From contig JAHIOK010000175.1 of NCBI GenBank assembly GCA_018895315.1, positions 1 to 5,401 on the forward strand: 5,401 nt of DNA, in the 5' to 3' direction. The position numbers and the translations under genes were made by a program. Under the pieces are notes generated by a model. It worked only from the letters and a program-made list of their open reading frames with translations. It was not told the origin of the DNA and did no database searches. How positions within the stretch are numbered: the stretch's first letter is position 1; each line of letters starts with the position of its first letter. Origin of the DNA: Actinomycetota bacterium (GTDB lineage Bacteria; Actinomycetota; Actinomycetes; Actinomycetales; Microbacteriaceae). Positions 1 through 5,401 of this stretch are shown one piece after another.

Positions 1-533
1 GGCCCCACGAAGACCCCGTCGACCCCGTCGACCGCGGCGATGTCGGCCGCGGCATCCACTCCGCTCGCGGTCTCGATCTGCAGGAACAGCGAGACGTGCG
101 CATCGGCGTTCTCGAGGTAACTCTCCACCCGGTTCCAGCGAGCAGAGCGGCCGAGCGCCGATCCGACGCCACGGCGGCCTCGCGGCGGATACCGCACAGC
201 GTCGACGACGTCGCGCGCCTCGGCTGCTGACGAGATCATCGGCACGAGGAGGTTCTGGGCGCCGAGATCGAGCACCTGCTTGATCGTGACCACATCGGCC
301 GACGGCACGCGCACGAGCGGCGTGATCGGGTACGGGGCCACGGCCTGCAGCTGCGCGAGCACCGACTCGAGACCGTTGGGCGAGTGCTCCATGTCGATGA
401 GCGTCCAGTCCAGCCCGCTGCCCGCGCAGATCTCGGCCACCAGAGGGCTGCCGGAGCACACCCAGATGCCGGCGAGGGGCCGGGATGCCTCCGCCAGCGC
501 ATCGCGGAAGGTCGGAGCTAGATGAAGCGACAT
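1..533 (-). CDS. hpaI: 4-hydroxy-2-oxoheptane-1,7-dioate aldolase HpaI (HpcH/HpaI family), C-terminus outside window
   Basis: This is a class II pyruvate aldolase that splits 4-hydroxy-2-oxoheptane-1,7-dioate into pyruvate and succinic semialdehyde, the last step of the homoprotocatechuate pathway, in the cytoplasm. The 177 codons visible begin MSLHLAPTFRDAL and run to VDGVDGVFVG at the window edge; the E. coli family member is about 262 residues, so roughly the last third is missing. Visible signatures are IDMEHSPN with the catalytic base candidate His50, PLVRVP with the substrate-binding Arg75, LLVPM, the RYPPRGRRGVGSALGR loop, RWNR, and LQIET with metal ligand Glu154. The second metal ligand, an Asp in the following GPADL-type motif, would fall just outside. 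The ATG at 533-531 lies inside the end of hpaH (16-base overlap, different frame) with only a weak GGGAA ribosome site 7 bases upstream, so translation probably depends on hpaH. Context and motifs favour HpaI over other HpcH-family aldolases. Confidence 0.93.
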   Translation of the reverse strand, partial: MSLHLAPTFRDALAEASRPLAGIWVCSGSPLVAEICAGSGLDWTLIDMEHSPNGLESVLAQLQAVAPYPITPLVRVPSADVVTIKQVLDLGAQNLLVPMISSAAEARDVVDAVRYPPRGRRGVGSALGRSARWNRVESYLENADAHVSLFLQIETASGVDAAADIAAVDGVDGVFVG

Positions 534-1303
534 GTGATGGTTCCCATCGGTCCGAAGTCGCACAGCACCTCGTCGTCGCGCGACACCCACATCGGTCGGG
601 TGAAGGAGCCGGCCAGGATGATCTCCCCGGCTTCGAGGCGCGCACCGTGGTGGTGGAACTTGTTCGCCAGCCACGCTACGCCGCGCGCGGGGTGATCGAG
701 CACGCCGGCGGCGACGCCGGTCTCGGTGATCTCGCCGTTGCGGTAGAGCAGGCCGGGCACCCAGCGGAGGTCGATCTCATCGGGGGTTCTGCGCGTCTCG
801 CCGAGCACCATGCCACCGTACGCGGCGTTGTCGGAGATGGTGTCGACGATCGTCCGGCCCTCGAGCTCGATGTGCGAATTGAGCACTTCGAGCGCCGGCA
901 CCGCGTAGTCGATCGCCGCCAGGGCGTCTTCCAGGGTGCAGTCGGGGCCTTCCAGCGGATGCTTCAACACGAACGCGAGTTCGACTTCGATGCGCACATT
1001 CGAGAAGAGATCCACCGAAATGTCGGAGCCGCTCGGGTAGACCGTGTCATCGAACATGACGCCGTAGTCGGGCTCGGTGATGCCCGTCGCCTCCTGCATG
1101 GCCTTCGAGGTGAGCCCGATCTTGCGGCCGACGAGGGTGCGGCCGGCCGCGACGTTCTTATCGCGCCACACGGCCTGGATCGCGTAGGAGTCCTCGATCG
1201 TCGCCTCCGGGTAGCGCGCCGTGATCCGCGGGATGACGCTGTGCATGCGATCAGCGTCGGCGAGCTCGTCGGCGATCATCGCAATGGTCTCTGGGGTCAG
1301 CAT
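518..1303 (-). CDS. hpaH: 2-oxohept-4-ene-1,7-dioate hydratase HpaH
   Basis: This enzyme adds water to 2-oxohept-4-ene-1,7-dioate to give 4-hydroxy-2-oxoheptane-1,7-dioate, the substrate of the aldolase encoded next. It is 261 residues, close to the roughly 267 of E. coli HpcG, and belongs to the FAH-fold hydratase/decarboxylase superfamily (MhpD group). Visible signatures are GRKIGLTSKAMQ around residues 59-70 with a conserved Lys61, PDYGVMFDD at 78-86 with Asp79, VRIEVELAFVL with Glu106 and Glu108, and VPALEVLNSHIE with Glu139; the three Glu form the metal (Mg/Mn) site of the family. The C-terminal part carries GEIILAGSFTRP. The ATG at 1303-1301 is preceded by a perfect AGGAGG six bases away, which fixes the start. 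It lies 39 bases after hpaD and ends in TAG inside the start of hpaI. Sequence alone could fit a related 2-hydroxypentadienoate hydratase; the neighbours make HpaH the better call. Confidence 0.92.
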   Translation of the reverse strand: MLTPETIAMIADELADADRMHSVIPRITARYPEATIEDSYAIQAVWRDKNVAAGRTLVGRKIGLTSKAMQEATGITEPDYGVMFDDTVYPSGSDISVDLFSNVRIEVELAFVLKHPLEGPDCTLEDALAAIDYAVPALEVLNSHIELEGRTIVDTISDNAAYGGMVLGETRRTPDEIDLRWVPGLLYRNGEITETGVAAGVLDHPARGVAWLANKFHHHGARLEAGEIILAGSFTRPMWVSRDDEVLCDFGPMGTITCRFI

Positions 1304-1309
1304 CCGGGT

Positions 1310-1315
1310 CCTCCT
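1310..1315 (-). promoter_or_regulatory. Shine-Dalgarno site of hpaH
   Basis: The minus strand reads AGGAGG, six bases before the ATG at 1303-1301. It is the strongest ribosome site in the window and suggests that hpaH starts independently after the 39-base gap following hpaD. Confidence 0.85.
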
Positions 1316-1342
1316 GAGGTCAGTCTTTCCTATGGGTGGGGC

Positions 1343-2503
1343 CTACAGCTGGTGACCGAGCTTGTACTCGCCCTGCTTGTACTCCGGCATCGATTCCTCG
1401 TCGGGGCGCGTGTATGAGAAGCCGTCGGCGCCGATCGTGACCGCCATCTCGGACGCGTCGGTGCGGGCGAGGACCGGCTGCGGGTTGCCGTCGAGGTCGA
1501 GCACGAGGGAAGCTTCGGTGTACCACGACGGCACGACGGGGTTGCCCCACCAGTCGCGGCGCTGGTTGTCGTGCACATCCCACGTGATGACCGGGTTGTC
1601 GGGATCGCCGGTGTAGTAGTCCTGCGTGTAGATCTCGACGCGGTGTCCGTCGGGGTCGCGAAGGTACAGGTAGAACGCGTTGCTCACTCCGTGGCGGCCG
1701 GGACCCCGCTCGATCGCGTCTGATCGGCGCAGCGCCCCGAGCTTGTCGCAGATCGCGAGGATGTTGTGCTTCTCGTGGGTCGCGAAGGCCACGTGATGCA
1801 TGCGCGGCCCATCTCCGCCGGTCATCGCCGTGTCGTGGACGGTGGGCTTGCGGCGCATCCATGCGGCGTAGACGGTACCTTCGTCGTCCTGGATGTCTTC
1901 GGTCACGCGGAAGCCGAGGTCTTGCATGAACGCCACGGCCCGGGGCACGTCGGGGGTCACCTGGTTGAAGTGATCGAGTCGCACGAGCTCGCCGGGGGTG
2001 TGCAGGTCGTAGCGCCACGAGAGCCGCTCGACGTGCGTCACATCGTAGAAGAACTCGTACGGGAAGCCCAGCGGATCCTCGACGCGCACCGAGTCGCCGA
2101 TGCCCTTCGTGAACCCCTCGGGGCGGCGCTCGACGCGGCATCCGAGCTCCGTGTAGAACGCGACGGCGGCATCGAGCTCCGCAGCGGAGCGGACGCGGTA
2201 CGAGAAGGCCGCGACCGCCGCGATCGGGCCCGCGCGCAGCACGAGGTTGTGGTGGATGAACTCCTCCGTCGAGCGGAGATAGACGGCGTCGTCGTCCTCC
2301 TCGGTGACGTAGAGCCCGAGCACATCGACATAGAACTGACGGGATGCCGCCAGATCGGTGACGATCAACTCCATGTAGGCGCAGCGCAGGATGTCGGGGG
2401 CAGGTGTCGTCGGCGTCGGCACCGGATTGTCGGTGTGGATCGGCGCCTCCTGGGAGACGAAGAAACCAGAAGAAGTGAGGGTGCGGTCGTGCGGATCAGT
2501 CAT
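1343..2503 (-). CDS. hpaD: 3,4-dihydroxyphenylacetate (homoprotocatechuate) 2,3-dioxygenase, VOC type
   Basis: This is the extradiol ring-cleavage enzyme (EC 1.13.11.15) that converts homoprotocatechuate and O2 to 5-carboxymethyl-2-hydroxymuconate semialdehyde. It is 386 residues with two vicinal-oxygen-chelate modules (about 38-160 and 172-300). Motifs match the Brevibacterium fuscum and Arthrobacter enzymes with a constant offset of 23: metal ligands His178 (RLDHFNQV), His237 (MHHVAF) and Glu290 (HRVEIYTQD); second-sphere Asn180, Trp215, His223 (TVHDTA), Arg266, His271 (GRHGVSNAF) and Tyr280. The C-terminal lid (WWGNPVVPSWYTEAS) is also present. Whether the native metal is Fe(II) or Mn(II) cannot be read from sequence. 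The ATG at 2503-2501 has AAGGA seven bases upstream; a longer reading from 2560 would start inside the hairpin with no ribosome site. The N-terminus is about 23 residues longer than in the characterised enzymes. E. coli HpaD is a non-homologous LigB-type enzyme, so the symbol is by function (mndD in Arthrobacter). Confidence 0.96.
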   Translation of the reverse strand: MTDPHDRTLTSSGFFVSQEAPIHTDNPVPTPTTPAPDILRCAYMELIVTDLAASRQFYVDVLGLYVTEEDDDAVYLRSTEEFIHHNLVLRAGPIAAVAAFSYRVRSAAELDAAVAFYTELGCRVERRPEGFTKGIGDSVRVEDPLGFPYEFFYDVTHVERLSWRYDLHTPGELVRLDHFNQVTPDVPRAVAFMQDLGFRVTEDIQDDEGTVYAAWMRRKPTVHDTAMTGGDGPRMHHVAFATHEKHNILAICDKLGALRRSDAIERGPGRHGVSNAFYLYLRDPDGHRVEIYTQDYYTGDPDNPVITWDVHDNQRRDWWGNPVVPSWYTEASLVLDLDGNPQPVLARTDASEMAVTIGADGFSYTRPDEESMPEYKQGEYKLGHQL

Positions 2504-2510
2504 GTCAGCG

Positions 2511-2515
2511 TCCTT
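2511..2515 (-). promoter_or_regulatory. Shine-Dalgarno site of hpaD
   Basis: The minus strand reads AAGGA, seven bases before the ATG at 2503-2501. It decides the start of hpaD in favour of the 386-residue form, because the upstream in-frame ATG at 2560 lies in a hairpin arm and has no comparable site. Confidence 0.75.
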
Positions 2516-2536
2516 GCGTGATGAGGGGAAGTGGAG

Positions 2537-2563
2537 CGGATGCCCCCTCGGCGGGGGCATCCG
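2537..2563 (-). other. Perfect 11-bp intergenic hairpin between hpaE and hpaD
   Basis: On the transcribed strand an 11-base arm CGGATGCCCCC is followed by a 5-base loop GCCGA and the exact reverse complement GGGGGCATCCG. The stem begins two bases after the hpaE stop codon (2568-2566) and ends 21 bases before the hpaD ribosome site. It is very GC-rich and should be stable in RNA. The bases after it (CTCCACTTCCCC) do not form a U-tract, so it is not a standard intrinsic terminator. Likely roles are protecting the 3' end of an upstream processed transcript, or partial termination that sets the ratio of hpaE to hpaD message. The structure is seen directly; the role is inferred. Confidence 0.8.
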
Positions 2564-2565
2564 AG

Positions 2566-4101
2566 TCAGTGAGCGGGCTGCGCACCCTTGCCGAATGTGG
2601 GGTTGTGCACGGCGCCGAGGGTGATGTGCACGGCCTGCTGGTCGGTGTAGAAGTCGATCGAGCGGTAACCGCCCTCATGGCCGAGGCCGGAGGCCTTGAC
2701 CCCGCCGAAGGGGGTGCGGAGGTCGCGCACGTTGTTCGAGTTGAGCCAGACCATGCCGGCCTCGATCGCTTGCGCGAAGTTGTGCGCGCGCTTCAGATCG
2801 TTGGTCCAGACGTAGGCGGCGAGGCCGTACTTCACGCCGTTCGCGAGGGCCAGCGCTTCTTCGTCGGTGTCGAAGGGAGTGATCGCGACGACGGGTCCGA
2901 AGATCTCTTCCTGGAAGATCCGAGCCTCGGGAGCGACATCGGCGAACACCGTCGGGGCGACGAAGTTGCCGGTGTCGAACCCTTCGGCACGGCCGCCGCC
3001 GGCCACGAGGCGCGCCTCCGTCTTGCCGATCTCGATGTAGCTCATGACCTTGTCGTAGTGCTCGGGGTGCACGAGCGCACCGACCTCGGTCGCCGCATCG
3101 TGCGGGTAGCCCACGACGACGCGCTTGGCCTGCGCTGCGTAGCGCTCGACGAACTCGTCGTACACGTCGCGCTGCACGAGGATGCGGGAGCCCGCCGTGC
3201 AGCGCTCGCCGTTCAGCGAGAACACTCCGAAGATCGTGGCGTCGATCGCGGCATCCAGATCAGCATCGGCGAAGACGATCGCCGGCGACTTGCCGCCGAG
3301 CTCCATCGACAGGCCCTTCAGGAACGGAGCGGCATTGCCGAAGATCAGCTGGCCGGTGCCGCTCTCGCCCGTGAACGAGATGAGCGGAACATCGGGATGC
3401 TTCACCAGGGCGTCGCCCGCATCTTCACCGAGTCCGTTCACGAGGTTGAAGACGCCCTTCGGCAGCCCTGCCTCTTCGAAGATCCCGGCCCACAGCGACG
3501 CCGAGAGGGGAGTGAACTCTGCGGGCTTGAGAACGACCGTGTTGCCGGTGGCCAGCGCCGGGCCGAGCTTCCAGGATTCGAGCATGAAGGGGGTGTTCCA
3601 CGGGGTGATCAGGCCCGCGACCCCGATGGGCTTGCGGTTGACATAGTTGATCTGGCGGCCCGGCACCTTGTATGTGTCATCGGACTGAGCGACGATCAGG
3701 TCGGCGAAGAAGCGGAAGTTCTCGGCCGCGCGGCGGGCTTGTCCGAGCGCCTGCGTGATCGGCAGTCCCGAGTCGAAGGACTCGAGTTCGGCGAGTCGAG
3801 CGTCGCGCGACTCGACGATATCGGCGATGCGGTGCAGGATGCGGGAACGCTCGCGCGGCAGCATCCGCGGCCACGGTCCATCGGTGAAGGCGCGCCGTGC
3901 GGCGGCGACCGCTTTGTCGATATCGGCCTTCTTGCCCGCGGCAGCCTGCAGATAGGTCTCGTTCGAGACCGGATCGAGCACGTCGAACGTGTCGCCGTCG
4001 ACGGAATCGACGAACTCGCCGTCGATGTAGTGCTGGATCCGGGTGGGCAGATCGGCCGGGACGTGGCGCTGCGCTGCGGCCGTGAGTGTGGTGTCGGTCA
4101 T
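2566..4101 (-). CDS. hpaE: 5-carboxymethyl-2-hydroxymuconate semialdehyde dehydrogenase HpaE
   Basis: This NAD-dependent aldehyde dehydrogenase oxidises the ring-cleavage product 5-carboxymethyl-2-hydroxymuconate semialdehyde to the dicarboxylate-type acid in the cytoplasm. It is 511 residues, slightly longer than the roughly 490 of E. coli HpaE because of short extensions at both ends. ALDH landmarks are in order: TPWNTPF with oxyanion-stabilising Asn169, LKPAEFTPLS with cofactor-binding Lys192, FTGESGTG (243-250) of the Rossmann loop, MELGGKSP with general base Glu267, NGERCTAGSR with nucleophile Cys301, and EEIFGPV with Glu399. The C-terminal NVRDLRTPFGGVKASGLG stretch is characteristic of the HpaE group. 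The ATG at 4101-4099 overlaps the TGA of the GntR gene (ATGA) and has GGAGG five bases upstream, inside the end of that gene. hpaD follows after 62 bases. No catalytic residue is missing. Other ALDH specificities are possible on sequence alone, but the neighbours fix the role. Confidence 0.95.
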   Translation of the reverse strand: MTDTTLTAAAQRHVPADLPTRIQHYIDGEFVDSVDGDTFDVLDPVSNETYLQAAAGKKADIDKAVAAARRAFTDGPWPRMLPRERSRILHRIADIVESRDARLAELESFDSGLPITQALGQARRAAENFRFFADLIVAQSDDTYKVPGRQINYVNRKPIGVAGLITPWNTPFMLESWKLGPALATGNTVVLKPAEFTPLSASLWAGIFEEAGLPKGVFNLVNGLGEDAGDALVKHPDVPLISFTGESGTGQLIFGNAAPFLKGLSMELGGKSPAIVFADADLDAAIDATIFGVFSLNGERCTAGSRILVQRDVYDEFVERYAAQAKRVVVGYPHDAATEVGALVHPEHYDKVMSYIEIGKTEARLVAGGGRAEGFDTGNFVAPTVFADVAPEARIFQEEIFGPVVAITPFDTDEEALALANGVKYGLAAYVWTNDLKRAHNFAQAIEAGMVWLNSNNVRDLRTPFGGVKASGLGHEGGYRSIDFYTDQQAVHITLGAVHNPTFGKGAQPAH

Positions 4102-4841
4102 GAATTCCTCCGATGGGATGACGGTGGGGAGAAGGAGTGGGCGGGAGTGTCATCGGCACGCTGGGCAGCGCCCTCGGGATGCCTGGCGGCAAGGAAGGCG
4201 TTCATCGTGCGCCAGCGGTGGTTGCGGGCGGCGAGCTCGATATCGAGCGGGTCGGCGCCGGTGCGAATGAGCTCGATGATTTCGGCGTGCTCCTCGACGG
4301 AGTGGTGCGCGCGCCCGGGCACGAACGCGAACGTCGAGTCGCGGAGACCGGAGAGCCTCGACCACCCGCGGTGCACGAGGTCGAGGATGTGCGGATTCGG
4401 GCATGGCTCGTACAGCACGGAGTGGAACTGCTGGTTGAGCTGCGTGAATGCGTGCGCGTCGAAGTTCTCGAGCAGATGCAGCATCCGGTCGTTCACCGCC
4501 ACCGCCCGATCCAGATCGTCGGGGGTCAACAGGGGCGCCGACAAGGAGGTCGCCGCGCCCTCGACCACCCCGAGTGTCTGCATCGCGAACACGTATTCAC
4601 CCTCGTCGACCAGGGCGACACGCGCGCCGACATTGCGCTCGAAGCTCACGAGTCCCTCCGCCTCGAGCCGCCGGATCGCCTCGCGCACCGGCACGACGCT
4701 CATCTCGAGCGAATCGGCGATCGGGCCGAGCACGAGCCGATAGCCCGGACCGAAGTCATGACGGGCGATGCGCTCGCGGATCCAGGCATAGGCCTGCTCG
4801 GACTTGCTGCCGGTGTCGGTCTCGACCGCATTCTCGGTCAT
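4098..4841 (-). CDS. GntR-family transcriptional regulator with FCD effector domain
   Basis: This is a 247-residue DNA-binding regulator, presumably controlling this operon. The N-terminal winged helix-turn-helix spans about residues 14-76, with LGPIADSLEMSVVPVREAI as the helix-turn-helix and RRLEAEGLVSFERNVGARVA as recognition helix end and wing. Residues about 85-220 are all-helical and fit the FCD ligand-binding domain: the LNQQFHSVLY motif with His140, EEHAEI with His185 and AARNHRWRT with His208 are the expected metal-binding histidines. The last 25 residues are polar and probably disordered; their codons also hold the hpaE ribosome site. The ATG at 4841-4839 overlaps the TGA of the upstream RraA-like gene; the only purine-rich site (GGAG) is 11 bases away, so initiation probably relies on coupling. 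The reading frame stays open to 5090, but that upstream part is Arg-rich and overlaps the RraA-like gene. FCD regulators usually bind small organic acids, so a pathway intermediate is a plausible effector. Its operator is not in this window. Confidence 0.92.
   Translation of the reverse strand: MTENAVETDTGSKSEQAYAWIRERIARHDFGPGYRLVLGPIADSLEMSVVPVREAIRRLEAEGLVSFERNVGARVALVDEGEYVFAMQTLGVVEGAATSLSAPLLTPDDLDRAVAVNDRMLHLLENFDAHAFTQLNQQFHSVLYEPCPNPHILDLVHRGWSRLSGLRDSTFAFVPGRAHHSVEEHAEIIELIRTGADPLDIELAARNHRWRTMNAFLAARHPEGAAQRADDTPAHSFSPPSSHRRNS
4107..4111 (-). promoter_or_regulatory. Shine-Dalgarno site of hpaE, inside the GntR gene
   Basis: The minus strand reads GGAGG, five bases before the hpaE ATG. 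It sits in the last codons of the GntR gene, so hpaE can be started both by ribosomes finishing the regulator and by fresh initiation. Confidence 0.8.
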
Positions 4842-5401
4842 CGAGTGCTCTGCTCCGCCTCGAAGCGCGCGCGCCACTCCGCGTTCATCGGGAAGAGTCC
4901 GTCGACAGGGTGGCCCGCGACGACCTGTGCGGCGATCCAGGCGTCCTCGTCCTCCTGGGCGAGTGCGTCGTCGACGACCTCGTCGACGAGCGCGGGCGGA
5001 ATGACGATCACGCCGTCGCGGTCGCCCACGATGATGTCGCCCGGCTGCACGGTGGTGCCGCCGCATCCGATCGTGATGTCGGCGTCCCACGGCACATGCT
5101 TGCGCCCGAGGACGGCGGGGTGGGCGCCGTTCGAGAACACCGGGATGCCGACGGCCGCGACCGCGTCGGCGTCGCGAACACCTCCGTCGGTGACGATGCC
5201 GGCGGCACGTCGGGCGTGGGCACGGAGAGCGAGGATGTCGCCGAGTGTGCCCGAACCGGCTTCGCCGCGCGCCTCGATGACGATGACTTCGCCCTCGCCG
5301 ACGGCGTCGAACGTGCGCTTCTGCGCGTTGAAACCTCCGCCGTGGGAGGCGAAGAGGTCTTCGCGATTCGGGACGAATCGCAGCGTCTTGGCGGTGCCCA
5401 C
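4838..5401 (-). CDS. RraA / HMG-aldolase-fold protein, N-terminus outside window
   Basis: The visible 187 codons reach from the window edge to a TGA at 4840-4838. The fold is that of RraA-like proteins, a group that includes 4-hydroxy-4-methyl-2-oxoglutarate aldolase/oxaloacetate decarboxylase and regulators of RNase E. Visible signatures are KTLRFVPNREDL near the edge, GTLGDILAL (residues 51-59) of the substrate loop, GIVTDGGVRDADAV (68-81) with the Arg76-Asp77 pair that in the aldolases is catalytic and metal-linked, and PGDIIVGDRDGVIVIP (120-135). Family members usually have about 40-50 residues before the TLRF motif, and the GTG at the very edge is more likely an internal Val codon than a start. 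The gene overlaps the GntR start by four bases. The presence of the Arg-Asp pair favours an enzyme over an RNase regulator. An aldolase or decarboxylase acting on a keto-acid of this pathway is a reasonable guess; the exact reaction is unknown. Confidence 0.85.
   Translation of the reverse strand: MGTAKTLRFVPNREDLFASHGGGFNAQKRTFDAVGEGEVIVIEARGEAGSGTLGDILALRAHARRAAGIVTDGGVRDADAVAAVGIPVFSNGAHPAVLGRKHVPWDADITIGCGGTTVQPGDIIVGDRDGVIVIPPALVDEVVDDALAQEDEDAWIAAQVVAGHPVDGLFPMNAEWRARFEAEQSTR

Larger units (their letters stand above)
1..5401 (-). other. Homoprotocatechuate (4-hydroxyphenylacetate) degradation operon, both ends outside the window
   Basis: Six genes run in the same direction with almost no space between them: RraA-like, GntR, hpaE, hpaD, hpaH, hpaI. 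Junctions in order are a 4-base overlap, a 4-base overlap, a 62-base gap holding a hairpin, a 39-base gap, and a 16-base overlap. No gap contains a recognisable promoter, so a single transcript from a promoter beyond position 5401 is the simplest reading. Four consecutive products are enzymes of one pathway, which supports common control. The isomerase and decarboxylase steps between HpaE and HpaH are not encoded here and probably lie beyond one edge. The operon is inferred from spacing and function; no transcript data were available. Confidence 0.85.

Noticed and set aside
12..33. Short tandem repeat GACCCCGTC, two copies plus four bases
   Set aside because: It encodes the VDGVDG stretch of HpaI, a segment conserved in the family (EGVDGVF in E. 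coli), so it reflects protein sequence and not a DNA repeat.
1304..1342. Possible small hairpin CCT-CAGG-AGG covering the hpaH ribosome site
   Set aside because: A 3-bp stem is too weak to matter, and no longer pairing was seen in this 39-base gap.
485..1417. Plus-strand open frame of 310 codons opposite hpaH
   Set aside because: It is a mirror frame of hpaH and runs through the hpaH-hpaD gap. It has no family motifs, and the minus-strand gene has all its catalytic residues.
1320..2141. Minus-strand Arg/Pro-rich frame of 273 codons overlapping hpaD
   Set aside because: The Arg- and Pro-rich composition is typical of an out-of-frame reading of GC-rich coding DNA, and hpaD occupies the same bases on the same strand.
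2438..2451. AGGAGG at 2446-2451 followed after five bases by an ATC codon in frame with hpaD, giving an N-terminus closer in length to known enzymes
   Set aside because: ATC is a very rare start codon, and the ATG at 2503 has a proper ribosome site. The AGGAGG is explained by the codons for Gln-Glu-Ala.
1766..2521. Plus-strand open frame of 251 codons opposite hpaD
   Set aside because: It is antisense to an almost textbook HpaD sequence and shows no recognisable domain.
2518..4743. Very long plus-strand open frame (741 codons) opposite hpaE and the GntR gene
   Set aside because: It lies antisense to two well-recognised genes and crosses their junction. Its translation is low-complexity and matches no family I know. 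Such open antisense frames are expected where third codon positions are nearly all G or C.
4842..5090. Upstream extension of the GntR reading frame to an ATG at 5090
   Set aside because: The added 83 residues are an Arg/Gly-rich shadow of the RraA-like gene. The ATG at 4841 puts the winged helix at the expected distance from the N-terminus.

Overview
The window is a GC-rich block of actinobacterial-looking DNA, with all genes on the minus strand. It carries most of the lower meta-cleavage pathway for homoprotocatechuate (3,4-dihydroxyphenylacetate), the route by which 4-hydroxyphenylacetate is taken to central metabolism. The strong G/C bias at third codon positions, and a ring-cleavage dioxygenase that closely follows the Brevibacterium/Arthrobacter enzyme rather than the unrelated LigB-type enzyme of E. 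coli, suggest an actinomycete of the Microbacteriaceae/Micrococcaceae kind (for example Microbacterium-like). The genus is an inference.

Layout in transcription order (right to left): (1) 5401-4838, an RraA/HMG-aldolase-fold protein whose N-terminus lies outside the window; (2) 4841-4098, a GntR-family FCD-domain regulator; (3) 4101-2566, hpaE, 5-carboxymethyl-2-hydroxymuconate semialdehyde dehydrogenase; (4) 2503-1343, hpaD, homoprotocatechuate 2,3-dioxygenase; (5) 1303-518, hpaH, 2-oxohept-4-ene-1,7-dioate hydratase; (6) 533-1, hpaI, 4-hydroxy-2-oxoheptane-1,7-dioate aldolase, cut off at the left edge. The first three genes are joined by 4-base ATGA stop/start overlaps, hpaH and hpaI overlap by 16 bases, and the two remaining gaps are 62 and 39 bases. 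This is almost certainly one operon, with its promoter to the right of the window.

How the genes work together: HpaD opens the ring, HpaE oxidises the semialdehyde, an isomerase/decarboxylase step (not seen here) removes CO2, HpaH hydrates the product, and HpaI cleaves it to pyruvate and succinic semialdehyde. The upstream monooxygenase (HpaBC), the isomerase and decarboxylase (HpaF/HpaG) and a succinic semialdehyde dehydrogenase are not in this window.

The pathway itself is well known. The points worth a second look are the RraA-like protein in an hpa operon, a GntR/FCD regulator translationally locked between it and hpaE, an 11-bp perfect hairpin in the hpaE-hpaD gap, and an N-terminal extension on HpaD. 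No RNA genes, mobile elements or CRISPR arrays were seen, and there is no gene-free stretch longer than 62 bases.
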